DNA of 57,714 nt from contig DMBU01000149.1 of assembly GCA_003446015.1 (NCBI GenBank), positions 1 to 57,714 of the forward strand, in the 5' to 3' direction. Below the pieces are notes generated by a model. The model was given only the letters and a program-made list of their open reading frames with translations, was not told the DNA's origin and searched no databases. A program made the position numbers and the translations under genes. Positions 8,260 through 17,180 of this stretch are shown here, one piece after another (the stretch's first letter is position 1; every line of letters starts with the position of its first letter). This stretch comes from Bacteroidales bacterium. Lineage in GTDB: Bacteria > Bacteroidota > Bacteroidia > Bacteroidales > UBA12077.

Positions 8260-9162
8260 ATGGATTTAACTTTATTAGTATTAGCAGCAGGAATGGGAAG
8301 CCGCTATGGTGGCTTAAAACAACTTGATCAGGTTGGCCCAGGTGGAGAAACAATAATTGATTATTCAGTTTACGATGCCATTGAAGCAGGATTCAATAAA
8401 ATTGTATTTATTATCCGTAAGGATATTGAAAAGGAAATGAAAGAACTGCTGTTCGATAAATACAGTAAAAAAATTAAGATTGAATATGTTTTTCAGGAAC
8501 TGGATAAAATACCCGAAGGAATAAAATTACCTGAAGATCGTGTTAAACCATGGGGTACGGGCCATGCTGTTTTAATGGCTAAAGATATAATCCATGAGCC
8601 ATTTGTTGTTATTAACGCTGATGATTTTTATGGAAAAAGTGCTTTTAAGGTAGTTGCTGATTACATGAAAAGTCAACAGAATAATTTAAAAGGGAAATAC
8701 TGCATGGCTGGATATCGGCTGAAAAATACATTATCTGAGCATGGTAAAGTATCCAGAGGCGTTTGTACTGTAGATGATAAAAATAATATGATTGATATTA
8801 TTGAGCGAACTAAAATTGGTTGGCAATATGATATCATTGTTGCCGAAGATCAGGAAAAAGAAATTGTTTTTACTGGAAATGAATTTGTTTCGATGAACTT
8901 TTGGGGATTTACTCCCGATGTTTTTCCTGAGTTGGAAAAAGAGTTTAAAAAATTTATTCTTGAAAATTACGAAAACATAAAATCAGAATATTATATACCT
9001 ACAATTGTTAGTCATCAGGTAAAAAAAGGGAATGCTACGGTTAAGGTTTTAGAAGCTACCGACCAATGGTTTGGTGTTACCTATCAAGAGGATAAACCAA
9101 TTGTAATACAAAAAATTAAAGAGTTAACAGAAGAAGGGAAATATCCCGAAAAATTGTGGTAG
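8260..9162 (+). CDS. Sugar-phosphate nucleotidyltransferase
   Basis: A 300-residue Rossmann-like nucleotidyltransferase. The NTP-binding motif LAAGMGSRYGGLKQ (residues ~8-21), GTGHAVLMAK for the base and sugar, and FVVINADDFYG with the metal-binding Asp are all present. It would join NTP to a sugar 1-phosphate, releasing pyrophosphate. It follows a sugar permease by 63 bp, a pairing seen in Bacteroidota amino-sugar salvage loci, but the kinase usually found beside them is absent here. Substrate and nucleotide specificity are therefore left open. Confidence 0.82.
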   Translation: MDLTLLVLAAGMGSRYGGLKQLDQVGPGGETIIDYSVYDAIEAGFNKIVFIIRKDIEKEMKELLFDKYSKKIKIEYVFQELDKIPEGIKLPEDRVKPWGTGHAVLMAKDIIHEPFVVINADDFYGKSAFKVVADYMKSQQNNLKGKYCMAGYRLKNTLSEHGKVSRGVCTVDDKNNMIDIIERTKIGWQYDIIVAEDQEKEIVFTGNEFVSMNFWGFTPDVFPELEKEFKKFILENYENIKSEYYIPTIVSHQVKKGNATVKVLEATDQWFGVTYQEDKPIVIQKIKELTEEGKYPEKLW

Positions 9163-9202
9163 AGATATTAGAGGGTATGCATAAAGTCAAATTATAAAAA
9201 CT

Positions 9203-9262
9203 CTCGCAGAACCGCTAAGTCGCAAAGAGATGATTAATATAACTTTTTTCTTTGCGTCTTTG
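9203..9262. repeat. CGCAAAG-type dispersed hairpin repeat, copy 1
   Basis: The gap 9163-9512 holds no gene that I trust. It carries CGCAAAG (9221-9227) and CTTTGCG (9250-9256) as an inverted pair, preceded by GCAGAACCGCTAAGT. Related text recurs at 51953-52025 and 57347-57485. A 60-codon open frame on the minus strand across this element looks like repeat-derived text. Confidence 0.6.
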
Positions 9263-9512
9263 AACCCCTGATTGCCGCAGGCAGGTTTGCGAGAAAAACC
9301 CGGCTTTTGGGCAGCCTCTTTTTTATCTCCAGGAATAATAAGCTCCCAATCAGGTTCTATTTTGACCATTATTTTTTTTGATCTTAGAACTTAAGAATTA
9401 AGATTTTACAAAATCAAAGTCAACATTTATCCTAAAATAAGGTTTTGATTTAATGATTTAGAAAATTTATTTTCTAACTTTAATACTTGTAATTTATTAA
9501 ACCTACTTTTTG

Positions 9513-10247
9513 ATGAAATTTAACCCTTTAAAAAACACTCAGGTAATTTACTTTTTAATACTTAGTACATTTTTCTTTTCATTTCTCCCGGTAAATAAGT
9601 ATACTGATAAGTATGAGAAAGTGCGCCAAAGAATGGTTCGTGAACAAATTGTTGCCCGTGGAATAAAAGATCAGAAAGTTATTCAGGCTATGCTAAATGT
9701 GCAAAGGCACTTATTTGTTCCTGAAAGCCAGGAAAGAATGGCATATGAAGACAGACCCTTACCTATTGGAGAAGGACAAACCATTTCACAACCATACATT
9801 GTTGCTTTAATGACCGAAACACTTGAACTAAGTGAGAGTATGAAAGTTTTAGAAATTGGAACCGGATCGGGTTATCAGGCAGCAATACTGGCAGAAATTG
9901 TAAAAGAGGTGTATACCATTGAGATTATTGATGCCCTGGGAATAAAGGCAAAACAGCTTCTTGAAAGTTTAAATTACGAAAATGTGCATTTTAAAATAGG
10001 AGATGGGTACAAAGGATGGGAAGAAAATGCTCCCTTTGATGCAATCATTGTAACCTGTGCTCCTTCAAATATTCCACAAGCCTTAGAAGATCAATTAAAA
10101 GAAGGTGGTAAAATGATTATCCCTCTTGGAGGAAGTATCACTCAGGAATTAATCCTTTTAGAAAAAAGGAACGGTGAATTAGTTAAAAAAATAGTAGCCC
10201 CAGTACGCTTTGTACCCATGGTTCGGAACGACGGAAAGCGTTATTAA
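9513..10247 (+). CDS. pcm: Protein-L-isoaspartate O-methyltransferase with N-terminal hydrophobic segment
   Basis: A 244-residue protein read from the ATG at 9513 (the TTG just before it is unlikely to be the start). The PIMT family is clear from EDRPLPIGEGQTISQPYIVALM, the SAM-binding motif LEIGTGSGYQAAILAE, and GDGYKGW with FDAIIVTCAP. It transfers a methyl group from SAM to isoaspartyl residues to start their repair. It is odd in having a hydrophobic segment at residues ~10-27 (VIYFLILSTFFFSFLPV), which reads as a signal peptide or membrane anchor, although SAM is cytoplasmic. A membrane-tethered cytoplasmic enzyme and an exported one both remain possible. Confidence 0.88.
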   Translation: MKFNPLKNTQVIYFLILSTFFFSFLPVNKYTDKYEKVRQRMVREQIVARGIKDQKVIQAMLNVQRHLFVPESQERMAYEDRPLPIGEGQTISQPYIVALMTETLELSESMKVLEIGTGSGYQAAILAEIVKEVYTIEIIDALGIKAKQLLESLNYENVHFKIGDGYKGWEENAPFDAIIVTCAPSNIPQALEDQLKEGGKMIIPLGGSITQELILLEKRNGELVKKIVAPVRFVPMVRNDGKRY

Positions 10248-10301
10248 ACTTTTTTATTCGTTTGCTGTCATAAGTAATATTATTAACCCAAAATATAAGT
10301 T

Positions 10302-12722
10302 ATGCGAAAGTTTTTATTGTTATTTATATTTAGTATTGCCTTATTATCAACTAGTTATAGTCAGATCGACTTAATATATCAAACTCCTCCGGCAGAGATA
10401 ATGGAATTAGCTGATGTCAAATTACCTCCTCAGATAAACATGAATGAAAAAGGAGATTATGCAGTTTTAATGTATCGAAATCAATATAAAAGTATTGATG
10501 AGCTTTCAGAAACGGAGCTTAGACTGGGAGGATTAAGGATAAATCCAGTTACAAATATCTCAAGTCGTCAAAGATATATTTCAGAAATTTCTGTTCTGGA
10601 AGTTAAAACCGGAGTAGAGAGAAAAATTCAGGAATTGCCGGAGAATGCACGACTATCATATTTTTCATGGTCTCCCGACCAGTCCATGATGGCCTTTACA
10701 AATACAACTTCGAAAGGAGTAGAATTGTGGATTGCCAATATTACAGATGCTAAAGCAATAAAAATTACAAAAGATAACTTAAATGCTAATATGGGAATTC
10801 CATTTGAATGGTTTCAAGATGGAAAATCTTTATTAATCACCTTATTACCAGAAGATAAAACGCCTTTAATTGATGAAAAAGAAGCTGTCCCAACAGGACC
10901 AACAGTTTCTGTAAATGAAGGACAAAAAGCTCAAAACAGAACTTATCAGGATTTACTTAAAAATAAAAATGATGAGTTTAATTTTGAACAATTAACCCGA
11001 TCGGAAATATATAAAGTGGATTTAAAAGGGAATTTATCGGCATGGAAAGAAGTTGCCATGTATAGCCGTTTAAACTTTTCTCCGGATGGGAATTATATTT
11101 TAGTTACTACCATCGAAAGACCATTTTCATATATTGTTCCTTATTACCGATTCCCATTTACCACAACAATTTATGATAATAAAGGAAAGCTTGTTAAAAA
11201 GATTCTGGAGTCTCCGCTTATTGAAGAGCTCCCCAAAGGATTTATGGCAGAAAAAAAGGGTATGAGAGATCTGTCATGGCGAGCTGACAAACCCGCAACC
11301 TTATATTGGACTGAGGTTCTGGATGAAGGTGACCCTGAAGTAGAAGCAGAATATCGCGATGAAGCATTTCAACTTAATGCTCCTTTTACAAGTGAAAAAA
11401 AGAGCTTAATAAAAGTGAAAAATAGATTGTACCAGATATCCTGGGGAAATGAGAATACTGCAATTGCAATGGATTATTGGTGGAATGACAGAAATATTAA
11501 AGCATATCTTTTTAATCCTTTAAATGCTGATCAAAAACCAGAGATCATCGTTGATAGAAATTACCAAGATAAATATAATGATCCGGGAAATTTTCAAATG
11601 AAAAGAAATGAGTTTGGAGAAAGTACCTTGCAAATCAATAATGATAAAATGTACCTGATAGGTGATGGATTCTCTGATGAAGGCGTTCGTCCTTTTGTTG
11701 ATGAATTTAATTACAAAACAAAAGAAACAAAACGATTATGGCAGGCTGACGGAAAAGAAACCTTAGAAAGTATAATCGATTTTAAAGATGTAAAAAAGGG
11801 ATTATTAGTTACCCGCATTGAGTCAAAAAGTAACTATCCAAATACCTATTTTAGAAATATCTTTACGGGTGAATTAAAACAAATTACAAGCTTTGAAAAC
11901 CCGTTTTTAAGCCTGCAAAATGTTCAAAAAGAAGTTATTAAATATAAAAGAGACGATGGTTTGGAATTATCAGGAACATTATACCTGCCAATTGGATATG
12001 AAGCAGGTAAAAAATATCCTATGATTCTCTGGGCCTATCCTGAAGAATTTAAAGATAAAAGTACAGCTGGTCAGGTGAGTTCATCACCAAATGAGTTCAT
12101 TTATCCATGGTATGGGTCTCCCATATTTTGGGTAACACGAGGTTATGTTATTTTAGATAACGCATCATTTCCAATTGTAGGTGAAGGTGATGAAGAACCT
12201 AACGATTCTTTTATTAAACAACTTGTTGCAAACGGAAAAGCAGCCATTGATGCTGTTGATGCCTTAGGTTATATTGATAGAAACAAAGTAGCTGTTGGAG
12301 GACATTCCTATGGAGCTTTTATGACAGCAAATCTTTTAACACATTCTAATGATTATGCAGCAGGCATAGCCAGAAGTGGAGCATACAACAGAACACTGAC
12401 CCCATTTGGATTCCAGAGCGAAGAGCGCAATTACTGGGAAGCACCCGAAATATATTATGAGATGTCGCCATTTATGCATGCCGATAAAATGAAAACACCT
12501 TTATTGCTCATACATGGAGCTGCCGATAATAATTCAGGAACTTATACCATGCAAAGCGAAAGATATTTTAATGCTTTAAAAGGATTAGGTGCAACAGTTC
12601 GTTTAGTATTGTTACCAAAAGAAAGTCATGGTTATACGGCTCGGGAATCAATATTACATTTGCTATGGGAGCAAGATCAATGGCTTGACAAGTATGTTAA
12701 AAACAGGGAGTTAGAAAATTAA
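10302..12722 (+). CDS. Secreted S9 family serine peptidase (glutamyl endopeptidase-like, S9D)
   Basis: An 806-residue protein with a signal peptide (MRKFLLLFIFSIALLSTSYSQ), an N-terminal beta-propeller region and a C-terminal alpha/beta-hydrolase domain. The catalytic triad is Ser669 in GGHSYGAF, Asp742 in HGAADNN and His776 in KESHGYTAR. The text around the serine and the segment RSGAYNRTLTPFGFQSEERNYWEAP resemble the glutamyl-endopeptidase branch of prolyl oligopeptidases rather than DPP4. It should degrade peptides in the periplasm. It lies 54 bp after pcm and is followed by a terminator, then a dipeptidase, which fits an extracytoplasmic peptide-catabolism role. Confidence 0.88.
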   Translation: MRKFLLLFIFSIALLSTSYSQIDLIYQTPPAEIMELADVKLPPQINMNEKGDYAVLMYRNQYKSIDELSETELRLGGLRINPVTNISSRQRYISEISVLEVKTGVERKIQELPENARLSYFSWSPDQSMMAFTNTTSKGVELWIANITDAKAIKITKDNLNANMGIPFEWFQDGKSLLITLLPEDKTPLIDEKEAVPTGPTVSVNEGQKAQNRTYQDLLKNKNDEFNFEQLTRSEIYKVDLKGNLSAWKEVAMYSRLNFSPDGNYILVTTIERPFSYIVPYYRFPFTTTIYDNKGKLVKKILESPLIEELPKGFMAEKKGMRDLSWRADKPATLYWTEVLDEGDPEVEAEYRDEAFQLNAPFTSEKKSLIKVKNRLYQISWGNENTAIAMDYWWNDRNIKAYLFNPLNADQKPEIIVDRNYQDKYNDPGNFQMKRNEFGESTLQINNDKMYLIGDGFSDEGVRPFVDEFNYKTKETKRLWQADGKETLESIIDFKDVKKGLLVTRIESKSNYPNTYFRNIFTGELKQITSFENPFLSLQNVQKEVIKYKRDDGLELSGTLYLPIGYEAGKKYPMILWAYPEEFKDKSTAGQVSSSPNEFIYPWYGSPIFWVTRGYVILDNASFPIVGEGDEEPNDSFIKQLVANGKAAIDAVDALGYIDRNKVAVGGHSYGAFMTANLLTHSNDYAAGIARSGAYNRTLTPFGFQSEERNYWEAPEIYYEMSPFMHADKMKTPLLLIHGAADNNSGTYTMQSERYFNALKGLGATVRLVLLPKESHGYTARESILHLLWEQDQWLDKYVKNRELEN

Positions 12723-12729
12723 AAATGTT

Positions 12730-12757
12730 AGAGCCGTAAATTACGGCTCTTTTTTTA
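12730..12757 (+). terminator. Rho-independent terminator after the S9 peptidase
   Basis: AGAGCCGTAA (12730-12739) and TTACGGCTCT (12741-12750) form a near-perfect hairpin followed by seven T residues. Confidence 0.88.
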
Positions 12758-12823
12758 GGATAGAATTAAACATTTCAGAATAACTTTCGTCTAAAGCTCT
12801 GTATACTCAAAAACATTTAAATA

Positions 12824-14041
12824 ATGACTAACTTATTAAGAATTGCAAGTGTTCTTTTTGCATTGCTGATTATTACTTCTTGTGAACAAGATTTAAGTAA
12901 AAAGGCAGATAAAATACATGCACAAATTGTATCCATTGATACACATACCGATACTCCTTTAAATTTTCTGGAACCGGATTTTGACATAGGTAAATGGAAT
13001 AATTATGATTCTTCGTACTCCAGAATCGATTTTCCTCGTATGAAAGCAGGTAAACTGGATGCCGTTTTTATGGCTGTGTTTGTAGGTCAGGGAGAAAGGA
13101 GCGAGGAAGGCAATTTAAAAGCAAATAACAGGGCTTTAGAAATATTTGAAGCATTGCATAGTAAAATAAACCAGTATCCTGAACAAGCGGAAATCGCCCT
13201 TAAAGCAAAGGATGTTTATCAAATAAAAAGCAAAGGGAAAAGTACAGTGTACATTGGTGTTGAAAATGCTTATCCCATTGGTAATGATCTGAATAATATC
13301 AAGTCTTTTTATGATTTAGGTGCACGGTATATTACCTTATGTCATACAAGTAATAATGATATTTGTGATTCATCAACAGATAAAAAAGGACCCGAATTTA
13401 ACGGTCTAAGTACATTTGGCGAAGAGGTGGTTAAAGAAATGAATCAATTGGGAATGATCATTGACGTATCGCACATTTCTGATTCTGCTTATTACGATGT
13501 ACTCAAATTATCAAAAGCGCCAATCATTGCATCACATTCGAGTGTTCGGGCAATTTGTGATAATCCTCGTAATTTTGATGATAAGATGCTTTATGCCCTA
13601 AAAGAAAATGGTGGCGTAATTCAGATTTGTATTTTAAGCGATTACATTAAAGAACCAGCTCCTTACCCTGAAAGAGATTCAGCTTTTCAACAACTACGAA
13701 TAAAGTGGAACAATTGGCAAGGCTTATCTGAAGAAGAATATAAGCAGGCCAGTCATGAATGGAGAGCACTCCAGAAGAAATATCCAAGAGAACTGGCAAC
13801 TGTTGCCGATGCCGTTGATCATATCGATTATGTGGTTAAAACAATTGGAATTGATTACGTGGGAATAGGAACAGACTTCGATGGCGGAGGTGGATTAAAA
13901 GATTGTAAAGATGCAAGTGAAATGAAAAACATAACCATAGAATTGCTAAAACGTGGTTATAATCAGGAAGATATTAAAAGGATCTGGGGAGAAAACTTCT
14001 TAAGAGTATTTAGGGAAGTTGAACAAATAGCCTCACGTTAA
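12824..14041 (+). CDS. Membrane dipeptidase, M19 family, lipoprotein
   Basis: A 405-residue M19 (renal dipeptidase-like) zinc peptidase. The signal MTNLLRIASVLFALLIITSC ends in a lipobox, so it should be a lipoprotein with Cys20 as the modified residue. Metal ligands are His41 and Asp43 in SIDTHTDTP; VENAYPIG carries the bridging Glu; VSHISD and ASHSSVRA carry the later histidines; and GIGTDFDGGGG is the C-terminal family signature. It hydrolyses dipeptides at the cell surface or in the periplasm and would act after the S9 peptidase upstream, although a terminator separates the two. Confidence 0.9.
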   Translation: MTNLLRIASVLFALLIITSCEQDLSKKADKIHAQIVSIDTHTDTPLNFLEPDFDIGKWNNYDSSYSRIDFPRMKAGKLDAVFMAVFVGQGERSEEGNLKANNRALEIFEALHSKINQYPEQAEIALKAKDVYQIKSKGKSTVYIGVENAYPIGNDLNNIKSFYDLGARYITLCHTSNNDICDSSTDKKGPEFNGLSTFGEEVVKEMNQLGMIIDVSHISDSAYYDVLKLSKAPIIASHSSVRAICDNPRNFDDKMLYALKENGGVIQICILSDYIKEPAPYPERDSAFQQLRIKWNNWQGLSEEEYKQASHEWRALQKKYPRELATVADAVDHIDYVVKTIGIDYVGIGTDFDGGGGLKDCKDASEMKNITIELLKRGYNQEDIKRIWGENFLRVFREVEQIASR

Positions 14042-14075
14042 CATTTATCAGTTTATTTATAAGTTTTTAAAAAGT

Positions 14076-14107
14076 AAAGCATCATTAATTTAGTTTAGTG
14101 ATGCTTT
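14076..14107 (+). terminator. Probable terminator after the M19 dipeptidase
   Basis: AAAGCATCA (14076-14084) pairs perfectly with TGATGCTTT (14099-14107). The downstream T run is interrupted (CTGCATTTTT), so efficiency may be moderate. Confidence 0.65.
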
Positions 14108-14152
14108 CTGCATTTTTAATAATTGTAACTTTACATGATCTAAAAACAAATC

Positions 14153-15061
14153 ATGAAAGAGTTATATCATCATATTCTGGATCAGTTAAAACACAATTCA
14201 GGTAAAAACATATTTAGTAAACCTGATATTAGTAAATTAGAATTTATACAATCAACATCAGATATTTTATCTAATTACAAACTTTCCAATATGGATAAAA
14301 AATCTGAGAATGATTTAATAGAATTTACAATTAAAAACACATTAGATCAATTTTATAAAACAAACCAATTCTATTCATTTGATCAAGAAAGTATTCAGGA
14401 GCTGCGTGAAATTTATAAAAATTTGTTTTCTGATTTAAAGAAGATCTCCGAAAAAACAGATTATAAAGAATTGTCAGTAGTTTCAGATAATCATTACATT
14501 ACTCTTAAAAACTGGATTAAAAAGAGTAATGCGTTTGCCGAAAAAATTTATACCGATAAATATGCTTATTTAAAGCAAGATGTTGTATGCTCTGAGTATT
14601 CTCCAGAAATTCAAATTGAATTATTGGGAATTGAACTTGAAAACATAATTGAACCTGTATTGGATATTGGCTGCGGGAAAAATGCAAATTTAGTTAATCA
14701 CTTTCACAATCTGGGATATGCTGTATTTGGAATAGACAGGTCTGTCGGGAACTCATCAATTTTACAAAATACAAGTTGGCTTGAGTATGATTTTAAACCT
14801 GAAACTTGGGGTACATTAATAAGCAACCTTGGTTTTTCTAATCATTTTAATCATCACCATTTGCGAGAAGATGGCTCGTATATCGATTATGCAAAAAAAT
14901 ATATGGAAATCTTAAATTCGCTTAAAATTGGGGGTTCTTTCTATTATGCTCCGGGTGTTCCATTTATTGAAAAATTTCTTAATAATAATCTGTTTAACGT
15001 AGAGTACAAATCAATACATGAAACTGATTTCAACGCTATACATATTAAAAGATTAAAATAA
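14153..15061 (+). CDS. Class I SAM-dependent methyltransferase, unknown substrate
   Basis: A 302-residue soluble protein. Residues ~1-150 are helical and lack a recognisable domain. From about 165 on there is a Rossmann methyltransferase core: VLDIGCGKNANLVNHF (SAM loop), AVFGIDRS (acidic loop) and LKIGGSFYYAPG near the end. The region SNLGFSNHFNHHHLRED is histidine-rich and unusual for the family. Substrate and pathway are unknown. It is monocistronic, lying between a terminator and the promoter of the TonB receptor. Confidence 0.68.
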   Translation: MKELYHHILDQLKHNSGKNIFSKPDISKLEFIQSTSDILSNYKLSNMDKKSENDLIEFTIKNTLDQFYKTNQFYSFDQESIQELREIYKNLFSDLKKISEKTDYKELSVVSDNHYITLKNWIKKSNAFAEKIYTDKYAYLKQDVVCSEYSPEIQIELLGIELENIIEPVLDIGCGKNANLVNHFHNLGYAVFGIDRSVGNSSILQNTSWLEYDFKPETWGTLISNLGFSNHFNHHHLREDGSYIDYAKKYMEILNSLKIGGSFYYAPGVPFIEKFLNNNLFNVEYKSIHETDFNAIHIKRLK

Positions 15062-15142
15062 ATCCTGCTTTTATTGTGAAAAAATCACGGAATCAATTTA
15101 AATGTTTGTTAAATAATTCCGATTGTAAAATCGTATTCTTTT

Positions 15143-15173
15143 TTTGACATTAGATAAAATCTTCATATCTTTA
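15143..15173 (+). promoter_or_regulatory. Promoter of the TonB receptor-kinase operon
   Basis: TTTG (15143-15146), a 19-bp spacer, then TATCTTTA (15166-15173), matching the Bacteroidota consensus in all but the last base. The expected start is near 15179, about 25 nt before the ATG. Confidence 0.68.
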
Positions 15174-15204
15174 AAATTAAACATAGTATCCAAAACAGGT
15201 TCTT

Positions 15205-17172
15205 ATGTGTAAAATAATAAGATATCTATTCAGTATTCTTACTTATTTTTCAATTATTGCACCATCTTTTTCCCAAACAGATAGTTTAGATATTTATGAT
15301 TATAGTTTTGATCAATTATCTAAAATCAATATCACTTCAGCCACAAAAGTTACTCAGCATATTGAGGAGGTTCCCTCAACCGTAATTGTTATTTCGGAAA
15401 AAGAAATCAAAGACAGAGCTTATTTTACGCTTGAAGATATTTTAGCAGATCTTCCAGGATTCCAGTTCAGAAATATACAGGGATTTAATAGTTATTCATT
15501 TCAAAGAGGAATACCAAATCAGAATAATTTGATTTTATTGCTTATTGACGGGGTGCAGGTTAACGAACTTAATTCGGGGGGTTTTTATGGAGGTGGTCAG
15601 TATAACCTTTCGAATATTGAAAAAATTGAAGCTATATACGGACCTACATCAGTCGCATACGGAACAAATGCAATATCAGGTATTATCAATATTATCACTA
15701 AAAGTCCTTCAAAAAAACATGTTGATGTCAATACGCTGGTCGGTTCATTTAATACGATTAATACAGACATGAGCTATAGTTATTTAAACGAGCAAAAAAA
15801 CATCGGAGTACTTATTTCTGGAATGACTAAGCAAACTGATAAAGCAGACTTAAAAGGTCAGGCCGGTGATAATAACTGGACAGATTTAATTGATAATTCA
15901 GAGCTCGATTATGCATTTGATTTCAAGATTAGAGCAAAAGACTTTATTATTGGAACAAATTATCTCCAGAAGCAAGCTTCTTCAGCAACTTCTGTAAAAT
16001 CTGTAGGGTCGATTTACAAAGACTACGGAACCTTGTGGAACATTAGATTTATTAATAATTACGTTAAATACGAAAGACAAATATTTGAAAAACTTAATTT
16101 AACTTCATGTCTTTACAATAGAAATTCAACAGTACTTGACAATTCAGTATTATATGTAGTTGACACTGCTCAGATTGGGTATTACAGACCAAATAACCTG
16201 ACAGGCCTAGAGAATGTTTTAAACTACAAAGCAGGAAATTTCTTTTCAATTACCGGTGGATTAATTCTGGAATATGAAGAACTGGCTCAAAATTTCTCGA
16301 TTACTTATAGTAATTCACCTGATCAAAAACCCCCGACACCTTCTAAACCAAAGATGGAAAAAAATAGCCTGACAAGTATCTTCATAGAACCACAAATTAC
16401 ACTATTTAAGCAATTATTTATTTCAGGAGGATTTCGTTATGATTATAGCAGTATTTACAATGAGGTTTTTACTCCACGAGCAGGAATAGTTTACAAATAT
16501 CACAATCAAATTATTCGATTATCTTACGCTGAAGCCTTCAGAGCTCCAAAACCATGGGACTATACCGACGGATTAGGAAATAATTCTTTACTGCCCGAAG
16601 AAATGCATTCTCTGGAAGGTGCCATTGGCTTAGCACTGTTTGATCATCTGAAATTTGATATAATTACGTACAAAAACACACTCAATAATGCAATAACCAG
16701 AGAAGATGTAATAAATGGATATCAATGGGTAAATAAGGGAGAAATAAATACGGATGGAATTGATTTATATTTAAGATATACATCTCAAAAATTACAATCC
16801 TCAATTAGTTACACGTATAATAAAAGCTATGATGAGTTCAATTTATCTATTCCTGAAATAAGTGAGCATATAGCAAATGCAAGCATAAATTACTTATTTA
16901 AAAATCATTTTAATTTTAATCTAAGAGCAAATTATATTGGGAAGCGCGAAAATACAAAAATAGTAACAGCTACAAACAGCAAATACCTTGATCCTTATCT
17001 GATATTTAATGGTGCATTTTCATTTATTAATTATAAGCATATTACTATTCAGTTCATAGTTAAAAACATTCTAAATACAAAGTACTATCACACATCGAAT
17101 AGTGATGTAGAACGATATAGGCAATCTCAAAGAACAGTTATGTTGTCAGTAAGTTATAATCTTAGTAATTAG
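15205..17172 (+). CDS. TonB-dependent outer-membrane receptor
   Basis: A 655-residue receptor with a signal peptide ending near FSQ. A plug domain (~residues 50-165) contains VPSTVIVISEKEIKDRAYFTLEDILADLPG and a PTSVAYGTNAISGIINIITK block, followed by a 22-strand-type barrel ending in aromatic YNLSN. The size and the lack of a CarboxypepD/SusC N-terminal domain place it with the cobalamin/siderophore class, not the SusC glycan class. It should bind and import a small ligand using TonB energy. It is the first gene of an operon with a YfiR-domain kinase 8 bp downstream, so it may also be part of a sensory relay. Confidence 0.88.
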   Translation: MCKIIRYLFSILTYFSIIAPSFSQTDSLDIYDYSFDQLSKINITSATKVTQHIEEVPSTVIVISEKEIKDRAYFTLEDILADLPGFQFRNIQGFNSYSFQRGIPNQNNLILLLIDGVQVNELNSGGFYGGGQYNLSNIEKIEAIYGPTSVAYGTNAISGIINIITKSPSKKHVDVNTLVGSFNTINTDMSYSYLNEQKNIGVLISGMTKQTDKADLKGQAGDNNWTDLIDNSELDYAFDFKIRAKDFIIGTNYLQKQASSATSVKSVGSIYKDYGTLWNIRFINNYVKYERQIFEKLNLTSCLYNRNSTVLDNSVLYVVDTAQIGYYRPNNLTGLENVLNYKAGNFFSITGGLILEYEELAQNFSITYSNSPDQKPPTPSKPKMEKNSLTSIFIEPQITLFKQLFISGGFRYDYSSIYNEVFTPRAGIVYKYHNQIIRLSYAEAFRAPKPWDYTDGLGNNSLLPEEMHSLEGAIGLALFDHLKFDIITYKNTLNNAITREDVINGYQWVNKGEINTDGIDLYLRYTSQKLQSSISYTYNKSYDEFNLSIPEISEHIANASINYLFKNHFNFNLRANYIGKRENTKIVTATNSKYLDPYLIFNGAFSFINYKHITIQFIVKNILNTKYYHTSNSDVERYRQSQRTVMLSVSYNLSN

Positions 17173-17180
17173 ACCATACA

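Noticed and set aside
9187..9369. 60-codon minus-strand open frame
   Set aside because: It runs across the CGCAAAG repeat, has no recognisable protein pattern and no supporting promoter; repeat-derived text explains it.
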